Shown here piece after piece: positions 44,300 through 56,769 of a stretch of DNA of 64,000 nucleotides. The stretch's first letter is position 1, and each line of letters starts with the position of its first letter. The position numbers were made by a program, and so were the translations under genes. Below the pieces are notes generated by a model. That model had not been told where the DNA came from, ran no database searches, and saw only the letters and a program-made list of their open reading frames with translations. The stretch spans positions 558,001-622,000 of the forward strand of contig WACJ01000047.1 of NCBI GenBank assembly GCA_008973525.1. The letters are read 5' to 3'. Source of the stretch: Stenopsyche tienmushanensis. Lineage: Eukaryota; Arthropoda; Insecta; Trichoptera; Stenopsychidae.

Positions 44300-46110
44300 C
44301 AATTTGAGCAATTTAATAATTATGTAAATAGAAATATAACAAATTCTTATATATTTTTGTACTATTTGCCAAATCGTGTACAGATAATGTAGATAACTCA
44401 TTTTAAATTATTCTACTTTTATTTAGGTTATTTAATTATAAAAATGAGTAGGCACATTTTTTTGGTTTTTTTAATTTATTCATACGTTGAAATCGATTAG
44501 CTTTGTCACTTGTTTTTCATTTTTAGTCGCCCGTTCATTCTAGAAACATTAAATTTGTGATAAAAATGTGATAAGCATGATTTTAGAATGTTTGTTTCTT
44601 GAATGTAATACAAATTTAATACTACCCGCAAACTTCAAATGTACTTTCAATCTGTGACCAAATAATGAATAACAAATATTTTATTTTTTGAGTTTGAGTC
44701 AAAGGTGTAAATTATCATAAAGTAGGAAGCTCATTTTCAATTGTCCATTGGCATTTTAACATTTGACGAAGCAAATAATTTATCATACCTAGTCTATATC
44801 GATTATTGCAAAAACTGTGAAGATTTTTTTATGTGCCTCCTCATTGATAGTCTAGTTATATATTACGCAATGGGACCATTTTTTTTTAAACTGAATGAGC
44901 GTTAAATCTCCTGGTGAGATTATTTTTGTGTCGTTTGTCGCACTCAAAAGACATGAATTTCTATGTGGAGTAGTTTTTTGGGAAAGGTTAAATCTTAATC
45001 TTTAAACTCGTAAAGAATTTTACAAAATTGCTACGCTTATTATTTCCCCTCCCTTAAAATAATAATAATATTTATCTATTTGTAAAGAATGTTATATAAT
45101 GAGCAGAAGTAGAAACCCAATATATGTTGGCTTTGTTTGCATTTACTGTTATTGAAAGCTTTTCAATATGAATAATAAAACACCGATCTCGTCCACCGAT
45201 TTGTTGATCATTTAAAGTATATGTAAACTATTTTAAAATTAAAATGTTTATGCCTGTTAAGCGGTTTTATTGATTTGGAAGTGTGCATATTACATTTCGT
45301 TAAATTTATCGGACAATGCTTTAACAATGTTGGTATTCCTTTTTAATTTGTGAGGAAGCATGTGTGTACAATAACCCTGTATGTTTGAGACAGTCGAATC
45401 TCGTGCTTTTTTCACTTTTATGTAAATTAAATCAAAATATATCTTTGTTATTTTACAAGTCTTCGTCCTTTGAAAATATAAAGAGGATATTGAAATATTT
45501 ATTAGTATAGTTGGCGAACACTGAATAAATTTCATACAAATGTTATTTTCTCCAGATATTTTTCCTTGTTATTTTTGGTTGGAATTGTAAGATTCATTCT
45601 TCTGTTACTGTGCATTTGTGTTTGCTATAATGTAACAAGAATAATGTTTTGAAGGTTCTACTTGTAGGTTCATTCATTTTCACATTCAGTTAAAAAACCT
45701 CAACTCGAATATTAAAAAAATATAATCCACTACAGTTACTTAAAAATTATGTATGGTAGTTGATCATCTTTTCTATTATAAAAAAAATTACTGCATAGGT
45801 GCTTCATTTTCAAATGTACTTTATTTTGTAATGGCCATCCCCTCCAACATCAGGGGTACAGAAAAAATATCTAATAAAATATATTCTTTTCCAGGTAAAA
45901 TGGATTTTTCTTTAATGTATTCCCAAACTCATTGTCTCCTTTAAACCTATATCTTGTCGTTCATTATAAAAATGTATTTGTGAAAAATCGCTGTGAATTT
46001 ACAAATACTATCGTAGGTGGTTTATTAAAAATATTTCTTCAAAAAAAATTATAAAATCCAAATAAGAATAAATAAATTGTTATTGCAAAAAGAAATTTTA
46101 TGTCATTATT
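44300..46110. other. AT-rich spacer downstream of the MDM-family gene
   Basis: No gene or repeat boundary recognised; it may include an extended 3' UTR. Confidence 0.35.
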
Positions 46111-46120
46111 GACACTACAT

Positions 46121-47290
46121 CAGTGGTTCTCAACCTTTTTGAAGTCACAGTGCACTTTTGATCATGGGAAAAAGTGCCGGTGCACCAAAATTATAAGAAG
46201 TCGGAAAAATACGTGTACATAATTTCGACGTCGCTGCTTAACATAATGGATTTATGTGATCAATCAATTAATATGATACCTGAGCTTGTTGGCTTTTGTA
46301 GATATCAGGAATATTTGATAGAGCTACCCTCAATTCTTCGTCTAAATTAGTAAGTCTTTCTAGTTTTTTAGTTTTCATATTAGTTATTGTTAAGAAACCA
46401 AGCTCACACAAATATGATGACGAAAACTATAACAAAATTTTCAGTGCCTCCGTGTGAAGAGCTGGATAATCTTAGCAAATGGATGATTGTTTTCGGAGAA
46501 TGTTTTCGTTAAGTGAAGGAAACATCTATGTACTTTTTTTTTATATTATTCGATTTTTCCAAACAGTTATTTTTTTACAAAATCCAGTCATTTTGTTAAT
46601 GATATCAAACAAATATCGTTTTTTTTCTTGAATGCTTGTGTTAACTTTATTTAAATAACTAAAAATATTTGCTAAATATGCCACTTTAGCACACCAATCA
46701 CTATTCTGAAGACATTTTACAAAATCATTCATACCTTCATTTCGAAAAAAGATTAACAATTAATTCTTAAGTTCTATGAATCGACACACAACTTTATCCC
46801 TAGATAACCACCTGACTTCAGTGCGAAAAAAACAAACACTCGTACTTAGCTTCCATAGAAATGCAATGGTATTTAAACATGCGTGTTTTTAAAGGTCTTG
46901 ATTTTATGAGATTCACCATATTTCCAAATTGTTCTAGTACAGGTTTTAGTGTTGCTGGTAATGTTTTCTAAACTAAAGATTCTCTATGCAAAAAACAGTG
47001 TGTAGTTATAATATTAGGGTTTCTTGTCTTTGGACGGGTAATAAATCCTTTGATTGAGGCTACCATTGGTAAGGAGCACCATCTGTAAAAATTCCTATAC
47101 ATGATATTTTAAATTGTTCTAAATATGAAGAAATAGAATCAAAAACATCTTGTTCTGTCGTATGCTCGGTAAGTTCTTTGCAGCATAGATATTGGTCAGA
47201 AATTAACTTTTTTGGTTTTCATTATTGCAGAATATATTAGAATTATTTCATTAAAGCAAATTAGCAATTGAATGAAAATGCAGTTGTAAT
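46121..47290 (-). pseudogene. hAT transposase pseudogene (ZBED5-like)
   Basis: It begins on the plus strand with CAGTGGTTCTCAACCTTTTT, a classic hAT end. Minus-strand reading gives broken but clear ZBED5/GTF2IRD2-type hAT transposase sequence: THCFLHRESLV, KTLPATLKPVLEQFGNMVN and IKSRPLKTRMF (about 46900-47030), NEGMNDFVKCLQ and AKVAYLANIFSYLNKVNTSI (about 46600-46740), and near the C-terminus SSYLCELGFLTI (about 46390-46420). Stops and frameshifts make it inactive. The N-terminal part and right end are missing; a retroposon copy begins at about 47306. Confidence 0.85.
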
Positions 47291-47305
47291 CCATTTTTAA
47301 GTGGA

Positions 47306-47572
47306 TATCATCATAGTGCAGCCACAAACAGTCCACTGCAGAACTATGGGCCTCTTCAATATCATTCGCTCGATATTACCACCGAATTTCATTTTGAACG
47401 CTCACCCAGCGGGTCTCCTGAATGAACGTATTGTGGGAGTGTGGGAGGTTTATAAAGATTGAGTAGTTTTCTTCTGACAGTGGAAAACTACTCTAGACGA
47501 CCTTTTTGATTCTACTAGAAAGGGCTTTCTGGAGTGCAAAGAGTCCAGTCCCTCCTTTCCTGCTTTCATAAG
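47306..47572 (+). repeat. (ATC)n-ended retroposon, copy with internal deletion
   Basis: It starts ATCATCATAGTGCAGCCACA, keeps CCACTGCAGAACTATGGGCC, then skips to CTCGATATTACCACCGAATT and continues to AGTCCAGTCCCTCCTTTCCT. It abuts the hAT pseudogene. Confidence 0.75.
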
Positions 47573-48289
47573 CAGAATAAAATTAAAATTTGGTTATGTA
47601 TTATTAAGTGTTATTTATTTCTAAATTGCATGTTGCAGTTTCAAAACAGATCTGTTAATATGTTATTTGGTTCATACCAAAAGATGGCAGTACAATATTA
47701 TGATAAACGATGCTGAACGAAGAAGTGAAATTTTATTTCCTACCGCTTAAATGAAAACGATTGTTGTCGTTTATCGCTTATCACTGGATTGTTGGTTTTT
47801 AAAAATTCAAACTATTGTAAGTTGTCATCCTTGCCGGATTGAATTTGATTTGCAGAGCAAGTTTAAATTTTATTTGACCGCATGTTGACGGTGTAAAATA
47901 TTAAGTAATTTGAAACGAACCTATGTATGATGACCCATTTGTGGTTTAGGCATTGTTGCATCAATGATTTTACATAATCGGATTAAATTACGTCAAAATG
48001 ATCTCATTTACTTGAATATAGCTTTTGAATTTAATATTCGGCAGCAAAAGTTTTGCCAGGCATAACCACTTAAAAGCTATTTGACTACTCCTAACTACTA
48101 TGCATATAGGATTTTATTTATTTTAAATAATGGTCACCTGACTAGTACTTATTTACAGATTAAATACTGTTTAACAGCAAGCTGATACTTAGTTTATCTA
48201 CTATTACAAACTATCACTCTATTTCTTACATAGTCAACCTTACCCAACAATATGGAGCATGATGAACCTTACCGGTTCGAAGCCAAGTA

Positions 48290-48890
48290 TCTTTAGGAAC
48301 AGAACAAGGACAAGATGAACATCAAATAGAAGGCTTCGAGGAGAGGCATTTGAAAAACTTCACTTTGCAACGTCAACAGCATTGTCTTCCGTTAACTTCT
48401 ATATCGTTTTAAAATCGCTGAATTGAGAGGGTTGACCTGAAATAGGAAAGCACTCAGTCTCAAATTTGCTCTAGTTAATTGCACGTGGACGGGGAGACAC
48501 CCTCAGTTGGTGTTGAAGCAAATCTGAGATGCATTTAAGCGTCACGTATGTCTTCACCCTAGCCCGGCAACGTCCTAGCGAGGAAAGGAGGGACTGGACT
48601 CTGCACTCCAGAAAGCACTTTCCAGTAGAATCAAAAAGGTCGTCTAGAGTAGTTTTCAACTGTCGCCCTAAGAAAACTACTCAGTATTCCCACATTCCCT
48701 ATCGAGACGGCCGCAAAAGCGTTCGTCAATAAGCTCATTCAGGATACCCGTTGGGTGAGCGTTCGAAATAAAACTCAGTGGTAATGCTACCTTCAATATC
48801 GAGCGAATGAGGAGGTGAATGTATGATACAGACGAGATGGATGTAACCCCTTCCTGTGAATGAACATTTAAGAGGCCCATAATTGTTGCC
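48290..48890 (-). repeat. (ATC)n-ended retroposon, longest inverted copy
   Basis: Inverse of the 40.83-kb copy over about 500 bp: GTCACGTATGTCTTCACCCT, GGAAAGGAGGGACTGGACTC, CCTTCAATATCGAGCGAATG and GATGTAACCCCTTCCTGTGA are shared. The distal part (GGAACAGAACAAGGACAAGA to AGCACTCAGTCTC) extends the family beyond what shorter copies show. The (ATC)n side is decayed here. The 7.5-kb-spaced inverted pair with 40.83 kb could fold or recombine. Confidence 0.75.
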
Positions 48891-49129
48891 CATCTAGATC
48901 CTGATGAATGCGCTTAATGGAATACTCATTTGTAGTGAATTATTTATGTTTTGTGTTGCAGATTATTGGGCTAAGCCAGATGGTATTCGGTTCATGGCAA
49001 TAGTAACTCTATTGGATAAATGAGGCATGGACCAAATCTCAGTTAGCAAAAAGTGGCTATCATTCGAGGTCAATCAAAATTAATTTATTTTGTTCTCATA
49101 TAGTTTATTTTCTAATTGTATTTGTATTT

Positions 49130-49275
49130 TGTTATTAAAGTGAAACTTTGTATAAAGGCAAATTGGCTTGAACGTCACGAAAAATGAAACTTCAAGCTGC
49201 AGCTGGCCAGAAAGAGAGGGAGAATCGTTTATAGTGCGTTTGTGTCCATTGCACATATCATAGACGCGACGCGCA
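49130..49275 (-). repeat. Unclassified repeat family B, copy 3
   Basis: GGCTTGAACGTCACGAAAAA, AGCTGCAGCTGGCCAGAAAG and AGGGAGAATCGTTTATAGTG are shared with copies at 24.48 kb (direct) and 14.76 kb (inverted). Confidence 0.6.
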
Positions 49276-49579
49276 TGCGCCGTGCCGCCTCTACTGCGTG
49301 TGTTTCTATACGTAGCATAAAGCAACCACTACACCAGTAGAAAGCCTACTTTATTATATATTACACAAATACAGCTTCATCTTTTAGCTAACAATTTCCG
49401 TTAACAAATGGAAAGTAATCAGCTTTCTATGCTAAGAAATTTTATTTCTACCGCGCCAGAATTCTATATATTTTTTTAGTGAATGCTATAATTTTCATTG
49501 TTAAATAAAATATGATTAGTATAAGCTTGACAGTGGAGTGTTCAAGCTCAATGTTATGCAACGATTTATCAATGAATAA

Positions 49580-50280
49580 TTAGTAATAACAATTATGGTG
49601 TTGGAGAATACGTGTCCTGTAGACCGTTGAGATATACGCTAAAAGAATTTGAAGCCACGGTGCGGAACTAAAGCCAATTAAAATTGAATACGGCCAGGTC
49701 AGATTACGGTATTGATTCTGAGAGTTCTTTAACACTGCTGGATTTCTTGCGAAAATAATCCACCGACAAAATATGCACTCTAATCGATAGCTCTCCATTA
49801 GAATTTATGTGCTCATTCTATTGCGAAATTTCAGTGCAATACGTAGAAGTCCTCGCATTATTTGATCGGGAAGATCTCCAGACTCTGGTTCGAAGCTCGC
49901 AGTTTGCATCCCGACGTTGCCACCAATTTGCACGCGTATGTGTGTAATTTTATATTCGGTAAGAGCTTATGTGGCATTCGGGAATAATTAACTCGCAAAA
50001 AATGCACCTTGAGGCTTCACTCGGTCGACGAGGGAAGCAGCAGTGTAAACGGAGAGTTGCATGAAGAGTTTAAAGACTCCTTAGCCTTGAGATGTCGCAA
50101 TTGCCGACTCTATAAATTTGCAATTCGTTCCTACCATTTTATCACACGTTTGAGGATCTCGCTGTTACACTCTGCTGCTTTCTCAAAAATTAAATGCATG
50201 AGCATTCACGGAAGCAAACAGCAAAGCCTGCAAAGAAGATCGACTTGACAACTAGCACGTTTTCGGATTAAACTGTAATC
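49580..50280. other. GC-richer stretch of unknown nature
   Basis: About 700 bp with more CG than its flanks (for example 49850-50110) and several short open frames on both strands. None resembles a family I can name. Position next to piggyBac and Tigger remnants suggests more transposon debris. Confidence 0.3.
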
Positions 50281-50284
50281 AGTT

Positions 50285-50850
50285 TTTCAAACAAACGTAT
50301 ACGGCCGAGGAATTTGAGAGCCTACTGATTTTCGTCCATCAGAAAAATGTATATTTGGATTATAATCATCTTCCCATAATGAAATACTATTGGAAATTGG
50401 GGGAGATGTATTTGATCGAAAATCCGATTCATCATCGTAGCTGTGAATCCTGAAGATTCGTCTTTCTTTTACAGGAACCCAATTTTTTCAGCATGTGACA
50501 AGAATCAATTTATCATGTATCAATCTGGTTATTAACCTCCTCTCCTTTGTTATTTCTAGAAAACATACTGAATATTACGAAGGATCTGAGCACGAGGAGT
50601 ATAAGAAATAATCCCTGATTTAAATGTTTGAGTGCAAAGCAACGTTTTATCTTTGCAAGAAATTTCCACCCAAAAGTGCGGCGAGGCGATACATAGACGC
50701 CAGAGAGATCAGAAATAATTAAATCGATTTATATTTTATGAAGTTTTTATTTATTTTACGTTTTACCAAATTTGCCTGATATGGTTTGTCGTTTTTTTAC
50801 GTAGCATTTTTTGGTAATAATTTGTCGCAGCACTCAAACGGTTAAAATCT
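50285..50850 (-). pseudogene. piggyBac-like 5' end and N-terminal fragment
   Basis: On the minus strand the piece begins with TTAACCGTTTGAGTGCTGCG (50849-50830 region), a TTAA-type end. It proceeds to coding-like sequence SYDDESDF, LWEDD and GRKSVGSQIPRPYT near 50480-50300, shared with the 34251-34440 fragment. The catalytic core and right end are absent. Confidence 0.5.
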
Positions 50851-50852
50851 TA

Positions 50853-50930
50853 ATATAGACAAACCAATTCATAGACAAACCTATTCAATATAGACAAACC
50901 TGGTTATGGTTCCGTTGGACCATAACCAGG
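50853..50930. repeat. Three short ATAGACAAACC repeats and an 11-bp hairpin
   Basis: ATAGACAAACC occurs three times at about 16-20 bp spacing. It is followed by CCTGGTTATGG (50899-50909), a 10-nt loop, and its exact inverse CCATAACCAGG (50920-50930). It lies between a piggyBac end and a Tigger remnant. Confidence 0.6.
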
Positions 50931-50949
50931 GCATAAACCGGCGAAATAC

Positions 50950-52074
50950 CGTCTGATACTCCTCTTTTGTGCGAACGCGAGTGCTGACAAGAAGATAAAG
51001 CCTCTTCTTCACTCTTGGGAGAACCCGCGAGCATTCAAGAGGTGCAAGAAGTGCGAAAGGACAGGCTGCCTGTTATGTGGAAGTCAAACAGTAGGGCATG
51101 GATCGACGAAGAGCTGTTTACCGAATGGATAGACTGCTCTTGGTTCTGAGATAAAAAAAACCTGCTGGATAATAATCTTCCTCCGAAAGCCATGCTAATT
51201 ATGGATACATGCTCCTGCCCACACCGGGAAAGTTCAGGATAATATTTTGGACGAGTTTAGTTTTATAAAAATCGTCTTTCTTTCATCCAACACAACTTTT
51301 ATCCTACAGCTAATGGATCAGCAAGTTATCTCTAACTTCAAGAAATTGTATACAAAGGGGCTTTTCTAACTCTGTTTCGACGTCATCGTGACCACGCAGT
51401 TTAAATAACGAGAGTTTTGGCAAAACCACTTCGATATCATAGGGTGCCTGAAACTTGCAGTCTCTCAAGAAGAACACTCAATTTTGTGTAGAGAAAGTTA
51501 TGGCCTGAGGTGGTTTTAGAACGAGACTTCGAGGGGTTTGCGAGTGAAAAGCAGCCTGTCGAAGAAATTGTGTACCTGAGCAAATCTCTAGGCCTTGAGG
51601 TAAACGAATTTGACATCTAAGAGCTCGTTGCAGAACATAGCGAGGACCTCAGCGTCGACGAGTTGAAGGAATTGCATGAACAACAACACCGTCAACTAAA
51701 GGAGGCTCTGTCGGGAGCGGAGGAAGAGAAGGAGGAGAAAAAGAAACTATCGACAGAAGAGATTAGAGCTCATACTTCAATGTGGTTAAAGTTACAAACA
51801 TTTGTGGAAGAAAATCATCTAGATAAAGTAGCAGCTATTAGGGCTATTTATTTATTTAATGATTAAGCTATGGCTCATTTCAGCAGCGTATTGAAAATTC
51901 GCAAAGAACAAGTGTCAATTGAAAAAAAAAATAAGAAAAAAGTTAAAAATAGTAAATAAAGTGAGCCAAAATCATCTAAAAAAATAAATGTCAGTGATTG
52001 CAAGAGTGAATCTGTTTTTCGGCTTACGAGCTACCTCCTGGAATGAATTAAACTCGTAACCCGAGGTTCCACTG
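50950..52074 (+). pseudogene. Tigger/jerky-like (CENP-B type) transposase pseudogene
   Basis: Forward reading gives broken DDE transposase: ANASADKKIKPL- and SWENPRAFK-like peptides near 50970-51040, LPVMWKSNSRAWIDEELFTE (about 51068-51127), LDNNLPPKAMLIMDT (family MDNAPAH), and a LQPMDQQVISNFK-like segment near 51305. A C-terminal acidic stretch (51663-51866) is still open, with family blocks WLKLQTFVEENHLDKVAAIR and LFND. The 3' end is CGAGGTTCCACTG at 52074 followed by TA, the standard Tigger terminus. Stops and frameshifts make it inactive; the 5' end is lost. Confidence 0.85.
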
Positions 52075-52079
52075 TACCA

Positions 52080-53990
52080 AGAATTGAAATATACCTATTT
52101 CTACCTACCGGTTATTTTGATGGTTTTGGTCGTTTAGTCTAAGAAAAAAAAAATGCTTAAATATTCATACACGATATGCTAAATGGTAATAATAGCAATT
52201 TACTTTTAAATTTTTATTTGTGCAATTTTTACAAACTGAATTTTTAGTATACATTTCTAAAAAAACAGACAATCGAAAATATTAAGTAATAAAACAGAAA
52301 GGATACATTAACCGGTTTAGGAGATTTTATAAGTCACAAAAACACTGTAAGTAACAAAAAACTATCATCTAAATCTAATAATTGTATTATAAATTCCCTT
52401 TTTAGCACTGCTGCATCAAAATAAAGAATATTTGACAATCCTACCCACTGGCCAATATTTAAAAAAAATTGATCCACTTCTCAAAAAGGTTCGTCATCCC
52501 TGATCTAGTTCTTGTAATTCAAGATGAGTAATTCTGCATACGTCCCATCCCATACATCAGAACTTATTTAAGTGTCGACCTTGACTTACGATTCATAGAA
52601 AGTTTCTACCATCTTACATTCTGTTCTTGTCTTCGACCAAGTCAATTTGACTATTTAAATACTTTAATATAGGCAATGAATAAAAATATTTTTTTAAAAA
52701 ATAATGTTGAACAATACATTTTTAATATGGTTTCTTTCTCCCGGATTTTCGTTTGGAATACACGAAGCGATTGTTGCGTTTTCCTTGGAAATTACAGACT
52801 GTGGCTTTTCATTGAAGATTTTTTCCTTGTCTGCAGTTGTAACGCATCCTTCTATGTAGTTTTTTTTTGGGTATATGTGTGCAATTCGCATGCAAATTGA
52901 TTTTTTTTTTTGTTGATCTGAGATATTGACTGAGTTCTCATAGGAGAAGAATATTATTTAAGCAATATGAAGATAGTCACATTTTAAACCCTATGGGTAA
53001 CCTTCGAGTCGTTTTCTGGAACAATGTTATTGTTAACTGGAAACGTAAATCAATATCATTTCCTTGTGAAAATATGTGCTTATAGCGCAAAAGTCTTTGA
53101 CGATGGATTGTCTAAATAGTAAACCAATTCTTGAACATTGGTTACTAAGGATGATCTTGAACTTTTGACTACGACTGCATAACTGTTTTGACTATGTAAG
53201 GTCATCTTGACTTATAAACAAGCGAGTCCAAGGTTAATGTCAAGAATGTCTTTGTTATCATTTTAAATGAAATTGTAGCTGGAGATGAAAACCAAGAATC
53301 CATATTATGATCCTGCATCAAAACAGGTCCAACAATGATATAACAATACAAGTTACAGTCATTTCAAGGAAAAAATTATTGAGCTGATGGCATAAAATAT
53401 CGGCGTGAAATGTCCGATTGAAGCTTTCATCTGCATGTAGAGCATTGAATGTTCATGTGGCTAAAACTCAGGAATCAAATTACATCTTCGTTTGAGTTTG
53501 AGCAATCCGTGATAAGGATGCATTGTATCTACATTGCATACGAGCGATGCCTTCACTTGAATGAATATCATGCAAACGATCGCGTTTTTAGCCTTAATTG
53601 TCTACAAATATAAGTATAGGTGCAAAGACCCCGAAAGGAGAGCTGGCGGTGTTAAATTTTTACATTTGCACGGTCAAAGAGGCGGTTAAATAACACGATT
53701 TTGTCGATAAAATTTAACTGCTGTCATTACCATCTTAAATGATGGAGTTATTTCAATTTGAGCACTGTTAGACGGTATGATCATCGCGTACATGTACGCC
53801 GGGGCTGTATTAATTACATTTGCATTTCAATCTTTATTACAATGCATATATGAATTTTCTAAATAACTATGATTTCCTGTGGCCGCCTGTTTTAAGAGGC
53901 ATAATCGATGCAAATCTGTAATTGTGAAATCTTCCACCGGAGGTGATGTTGCTCGGCTTCGAACTTAACGTCAAATACTACAATATCATT
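52080..53990. other. AT-rich spacer with solo hAT ends
   Basis: At 52478-52502, AAAAAGGTTCGTCATCCCTG is a hAT-type right end without partner. At 53997, CAGTGCTCCGCAACCTTTTCCC starts another. A minus-strand frame at 52694-52891 has coding-like composition but no recognised match. No gene is assigned. Confidence 0.35.
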
Positions 53991-54169
53991 TAAGGCAGTG
54001 CTCCGCAACCTTTTCCCATCTACGAAACACCAAAGTTCTTGCTTAAGTTTCGCGACAAATCAAAAGCTTTTTAATACAGCTTTAATTTAACACTGCACAA
54101 ATAATTAAAAAAGTCATATAAACAGCTAAAAATACTTAAGAAGGAAAAAAAAAACATTTTTGAGAGAGA

Positions 54170-56440
54170 AAGACTGCAAGGAGGAACTCTGTCGGTTTTC
54201 TCCGCAGCAGTTCCATTGCTAGTGTAGGGGTCGTTCCTGTTTATGCTGATGCAGTACCCCCCTTCATAGCAGGAGAACTCGCCATAACTATCAAGCGACT
54301 GGCGATGAATAAAGCTCTGGGATTGGATGTCGTCCCTAACAGAGTCATCGGGTAGGTCGCTGGTGCTAATCCATAATACCTGCCTGGCGGGAGGAGTCTT
54401 TCCAGCGCCGTGGAAAAGACACAAACTTTTGCTTATTCCTGAAGGGATCCTAACTGCCCTGACCAAACTCTCAAGATTCATTCGATACTTGGGAGTGGAA
54501 ATAGACGACAAGCTTTATTTCACTGCACATACGAAGAATGCGGTAACATCATGGAGGATCTGACCAGGTTGATACCTAACATCTAAGCACCAAAAACTAG
54601 CAAAAGAAGACTACAACGAAGTAGTGCATACAGTGCGCCATTGTACGGTGCGGGCAGGGGGATTACACGTTGAAAGGGCTAGACTCAACATAGCCAGAGT
54701 TCAGAGAAGAAGTGTGATCAGGGTGGCTGCTACGTACTGCAATGTCAGAAGACGCTATCTTGGCATTGACTACCATACCACCAATTGACTTGCTCGCGCA
54801 AGAGAGACAGGCGGTCCAAAAAGGAGGAACAAAAAAGGCGACTAAGTAATCTACGATAGCGGTGTGACAGTCCCGATGGGACACATGACAGGGTCCTTGC
54901 CGGGCATGGCTGCTTCAGTACCTACGGTAGGCAGGCCCGGAATGCCATCACTGTGGAACAGGCAATGACGATGCCGCACATTCGAGCGTGGATGCGGGAA
55001 AATCACCTGCAGTTGGCGATCGAGAAAACTGAGGCAATGATATGCAGCAGACGGAGAAGACCGAGGGTCGAGCAGCTTGTTATTGGAGGACACGAGGTGG
55101 AATACAGCAAAACGTTGAGATGCCTCGGGATCCTCATGGATAACAAGCTGACCTTTAGCAAACACAAAAGCTGCACAGAAGGTGGCAGGCGAACTTGGAC
55201 GGCTCATGCCCAACATTGGAGGGCCAAAGCCGTGCAGAAGACGTACCATAAACGAGGTAATACACTCGATCCTTCTGTACGGAGCCCCGATATGGCATGA
55301 GTCGCTCAAACGTGACATCAACAGAAAGAAGCTCGCCAGAGTCCAGCGACAGGGAGCGCTCCGAGTCACCGCAGCGTACAGGACAGTGTCTGAAGACGCG
55401 GTGCTGGTGATTGCTGGAATACCCCCGCTGGACCTCCAGGCAAATAAGAGGGTCTTGGACTACGAAGATCCTAAAAATCGCAACGAACATGACCAGAAAC
55501 TGAGGGAAGCCTGGCAACGGAGATGGGATCAGTCCAGCAAGGGAAGATGGACCCATCGACTTATCCCGGTCATAAGTCGGTGGAGGGCCCGGAAACACGG
55601 TGAAACAACCTACCGCTTGACGCAGGCGCTCACTGGGCACGGATGCTTTGGTGCGTGCCTGAAGCGGATTGGCAAAGAACCATCCGCTACGTGCCAACAC
55701 TGCCAAGCGGAGGTCGACGACGCAGAGCACACCATCATTGGCTGTGAGGCTTGGGCACCCCAGAGAGAACTGCTGAAACAAGCACTCGGGGTGGCCGAGC
55801 TAAATATCGACAACATGGTCCACAGCATGATGGAAAGTAAGAAGAACTGGGACCTTTGGCGCGACTACGTAGAAGACATCATGAGCGCCAAAGAAGACAG
55901 TGAAAGAAAGAGGCGCAGAGCGCCTCTTCAACAATAGAATAGGGCCATCAAACGGCTAGACTACCTGTCACCCTTGAAGCAATGTGATAAACAATACCAG
56001 GGGGACAGAGGAGACCAAAGGGAGCGGTTTAGTGAGCAGGCACGACTGGCCAACATCCCTTATGGAAGTTGTATAAATACCAGTGTGAATCTCACACTCA
56101 GTCTTTGGAAGATTCCGCGCCCACAGGAAAAAAAAAAAAAATGACGATGCCGCACACACGACATTCGTCTGTCCAGCATGGAGCATTGAAATGGATACTC
56201 TATGTGAGGAATTAGGAACAAATACGCTCTCGCCTAACAATATGATTTCTTCAATGCTCAAGGATGCTAGGGCGTGAAATACGTGGTGCAAATACACAAA
56301 GTGCGCTATACAGCAGAAGGAGGATGCCGAACGTAGGAGAAAACGACCAATGGAAACATCCCAACCGAGCTGACATCCATGAGCTGAGTTGGCAACGGAA
56401 GAGCCCAAGAGGGACACATCGCTGCTGCCCTAGTACAATA
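54170..56440 (+). pseudogene. Old R1-type LINE remnant, interrupted by a younger R1 copy
   Basis: The left part (about 54240-54980) gives degenerate reverse transcriptase: GELAITIKRLAMNKALGLD, then CLAGGVFPAPWKRHKLLLIP, a deletion to RYLGVEIDDKLYFTAHTKN, and SEDAILALTTIPPIDLLA. The right part resumes at 56142. Across the junction a C-terminal zinc finger reads CHHCGTGNDDAAHTTFVCPA once the insertion and one target copy are skipped. It then runs EMDTLCEELGTN to about 56375. It is a different, older lineage from the two young copies: aligned residues differ widely, it is internally deleted and it has stops. Confidence 0.8.
54981..56141 (+). mobile_element. 5'-truncated R1-clade LINE, young copy 1
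   Basis: About 1.16 kb, starting TTCGAGCGTGGATGCGGG and ending in poly(A) at 56128-56141. The target duplication is TGACGATGCCGCACA (54966-54980 and 56142-56156). It encodes the C-terminal third of the reverse-transcriptase ORF (thumb region MICSRRRRPRVEQLVIGGH through the CQHCQAEVDDAEHTIIGC finger) and the 3' UTR. It is nearly identical to the copy at 61.7-63.9 kb, but about 14 bp are missing near 55168, causing a frameshift. The long frame 55182-55937 is the intact remainder. Confidence 0.92.
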
Positions 56441-56445
56441 CTTAA

Positions 56446-56760
56446 CTAGTATCCGGGTGGTAGTAGAATATGGCAAGGGGGCTTAGTTGGTTGAGAACTT
56501 ACACAAGAATGGTGGTAGTGTGGAGAAAAACAGTTCCATTGCTGGTGTTTTGCGTTAAAGCCTCCGGCAGCTGACGCAGCGTCGTCTATGAGTTTGATGT
56601 TATCCAAAATTATTTGGATGACAATTGTCTCAAGACCGCGAAAAGAAGGAGTTCTGACGGAATGAAAAATTTCATTTTTTACATAAATGGCCATTCCTCC
56701 CCCGATTCTGTTCATTCTGTCACCACGATGATAGATGAATCCCGGAATAGAAATGTCTAG
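56446..56760 (-). pseudogene. LINE endonuclease-domain fragment
   Basis: Minus-strand reading gives IPGFIYHRGDRMNRIGGGMA, IYVKNEIFHSVRTPSFRGLE and, after a gap, GGFNAKHQQWNC. This is the apurinic-type endonuclease pattern of non-LTR elements (R-x-GGG-[VM]AI[FY]V ... GDFNAKH). It is a small broken piece in opposite orientation to the neighbouring R1 elements, so from a separate insertion. Confidence 0.75.
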
Positions 56761-56769
56761 TTTTAGGTG

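Noticed and set aside
52694..52891. Minus-strand frame with coding-like composition
   Set aside because: No family match and no supporting neighbouring exon; left unassigned.
54071..55828. Minus-strand frames opposite the R1 copies
   Set aside because: Same reason: antisense readings of LINE coding sequence.
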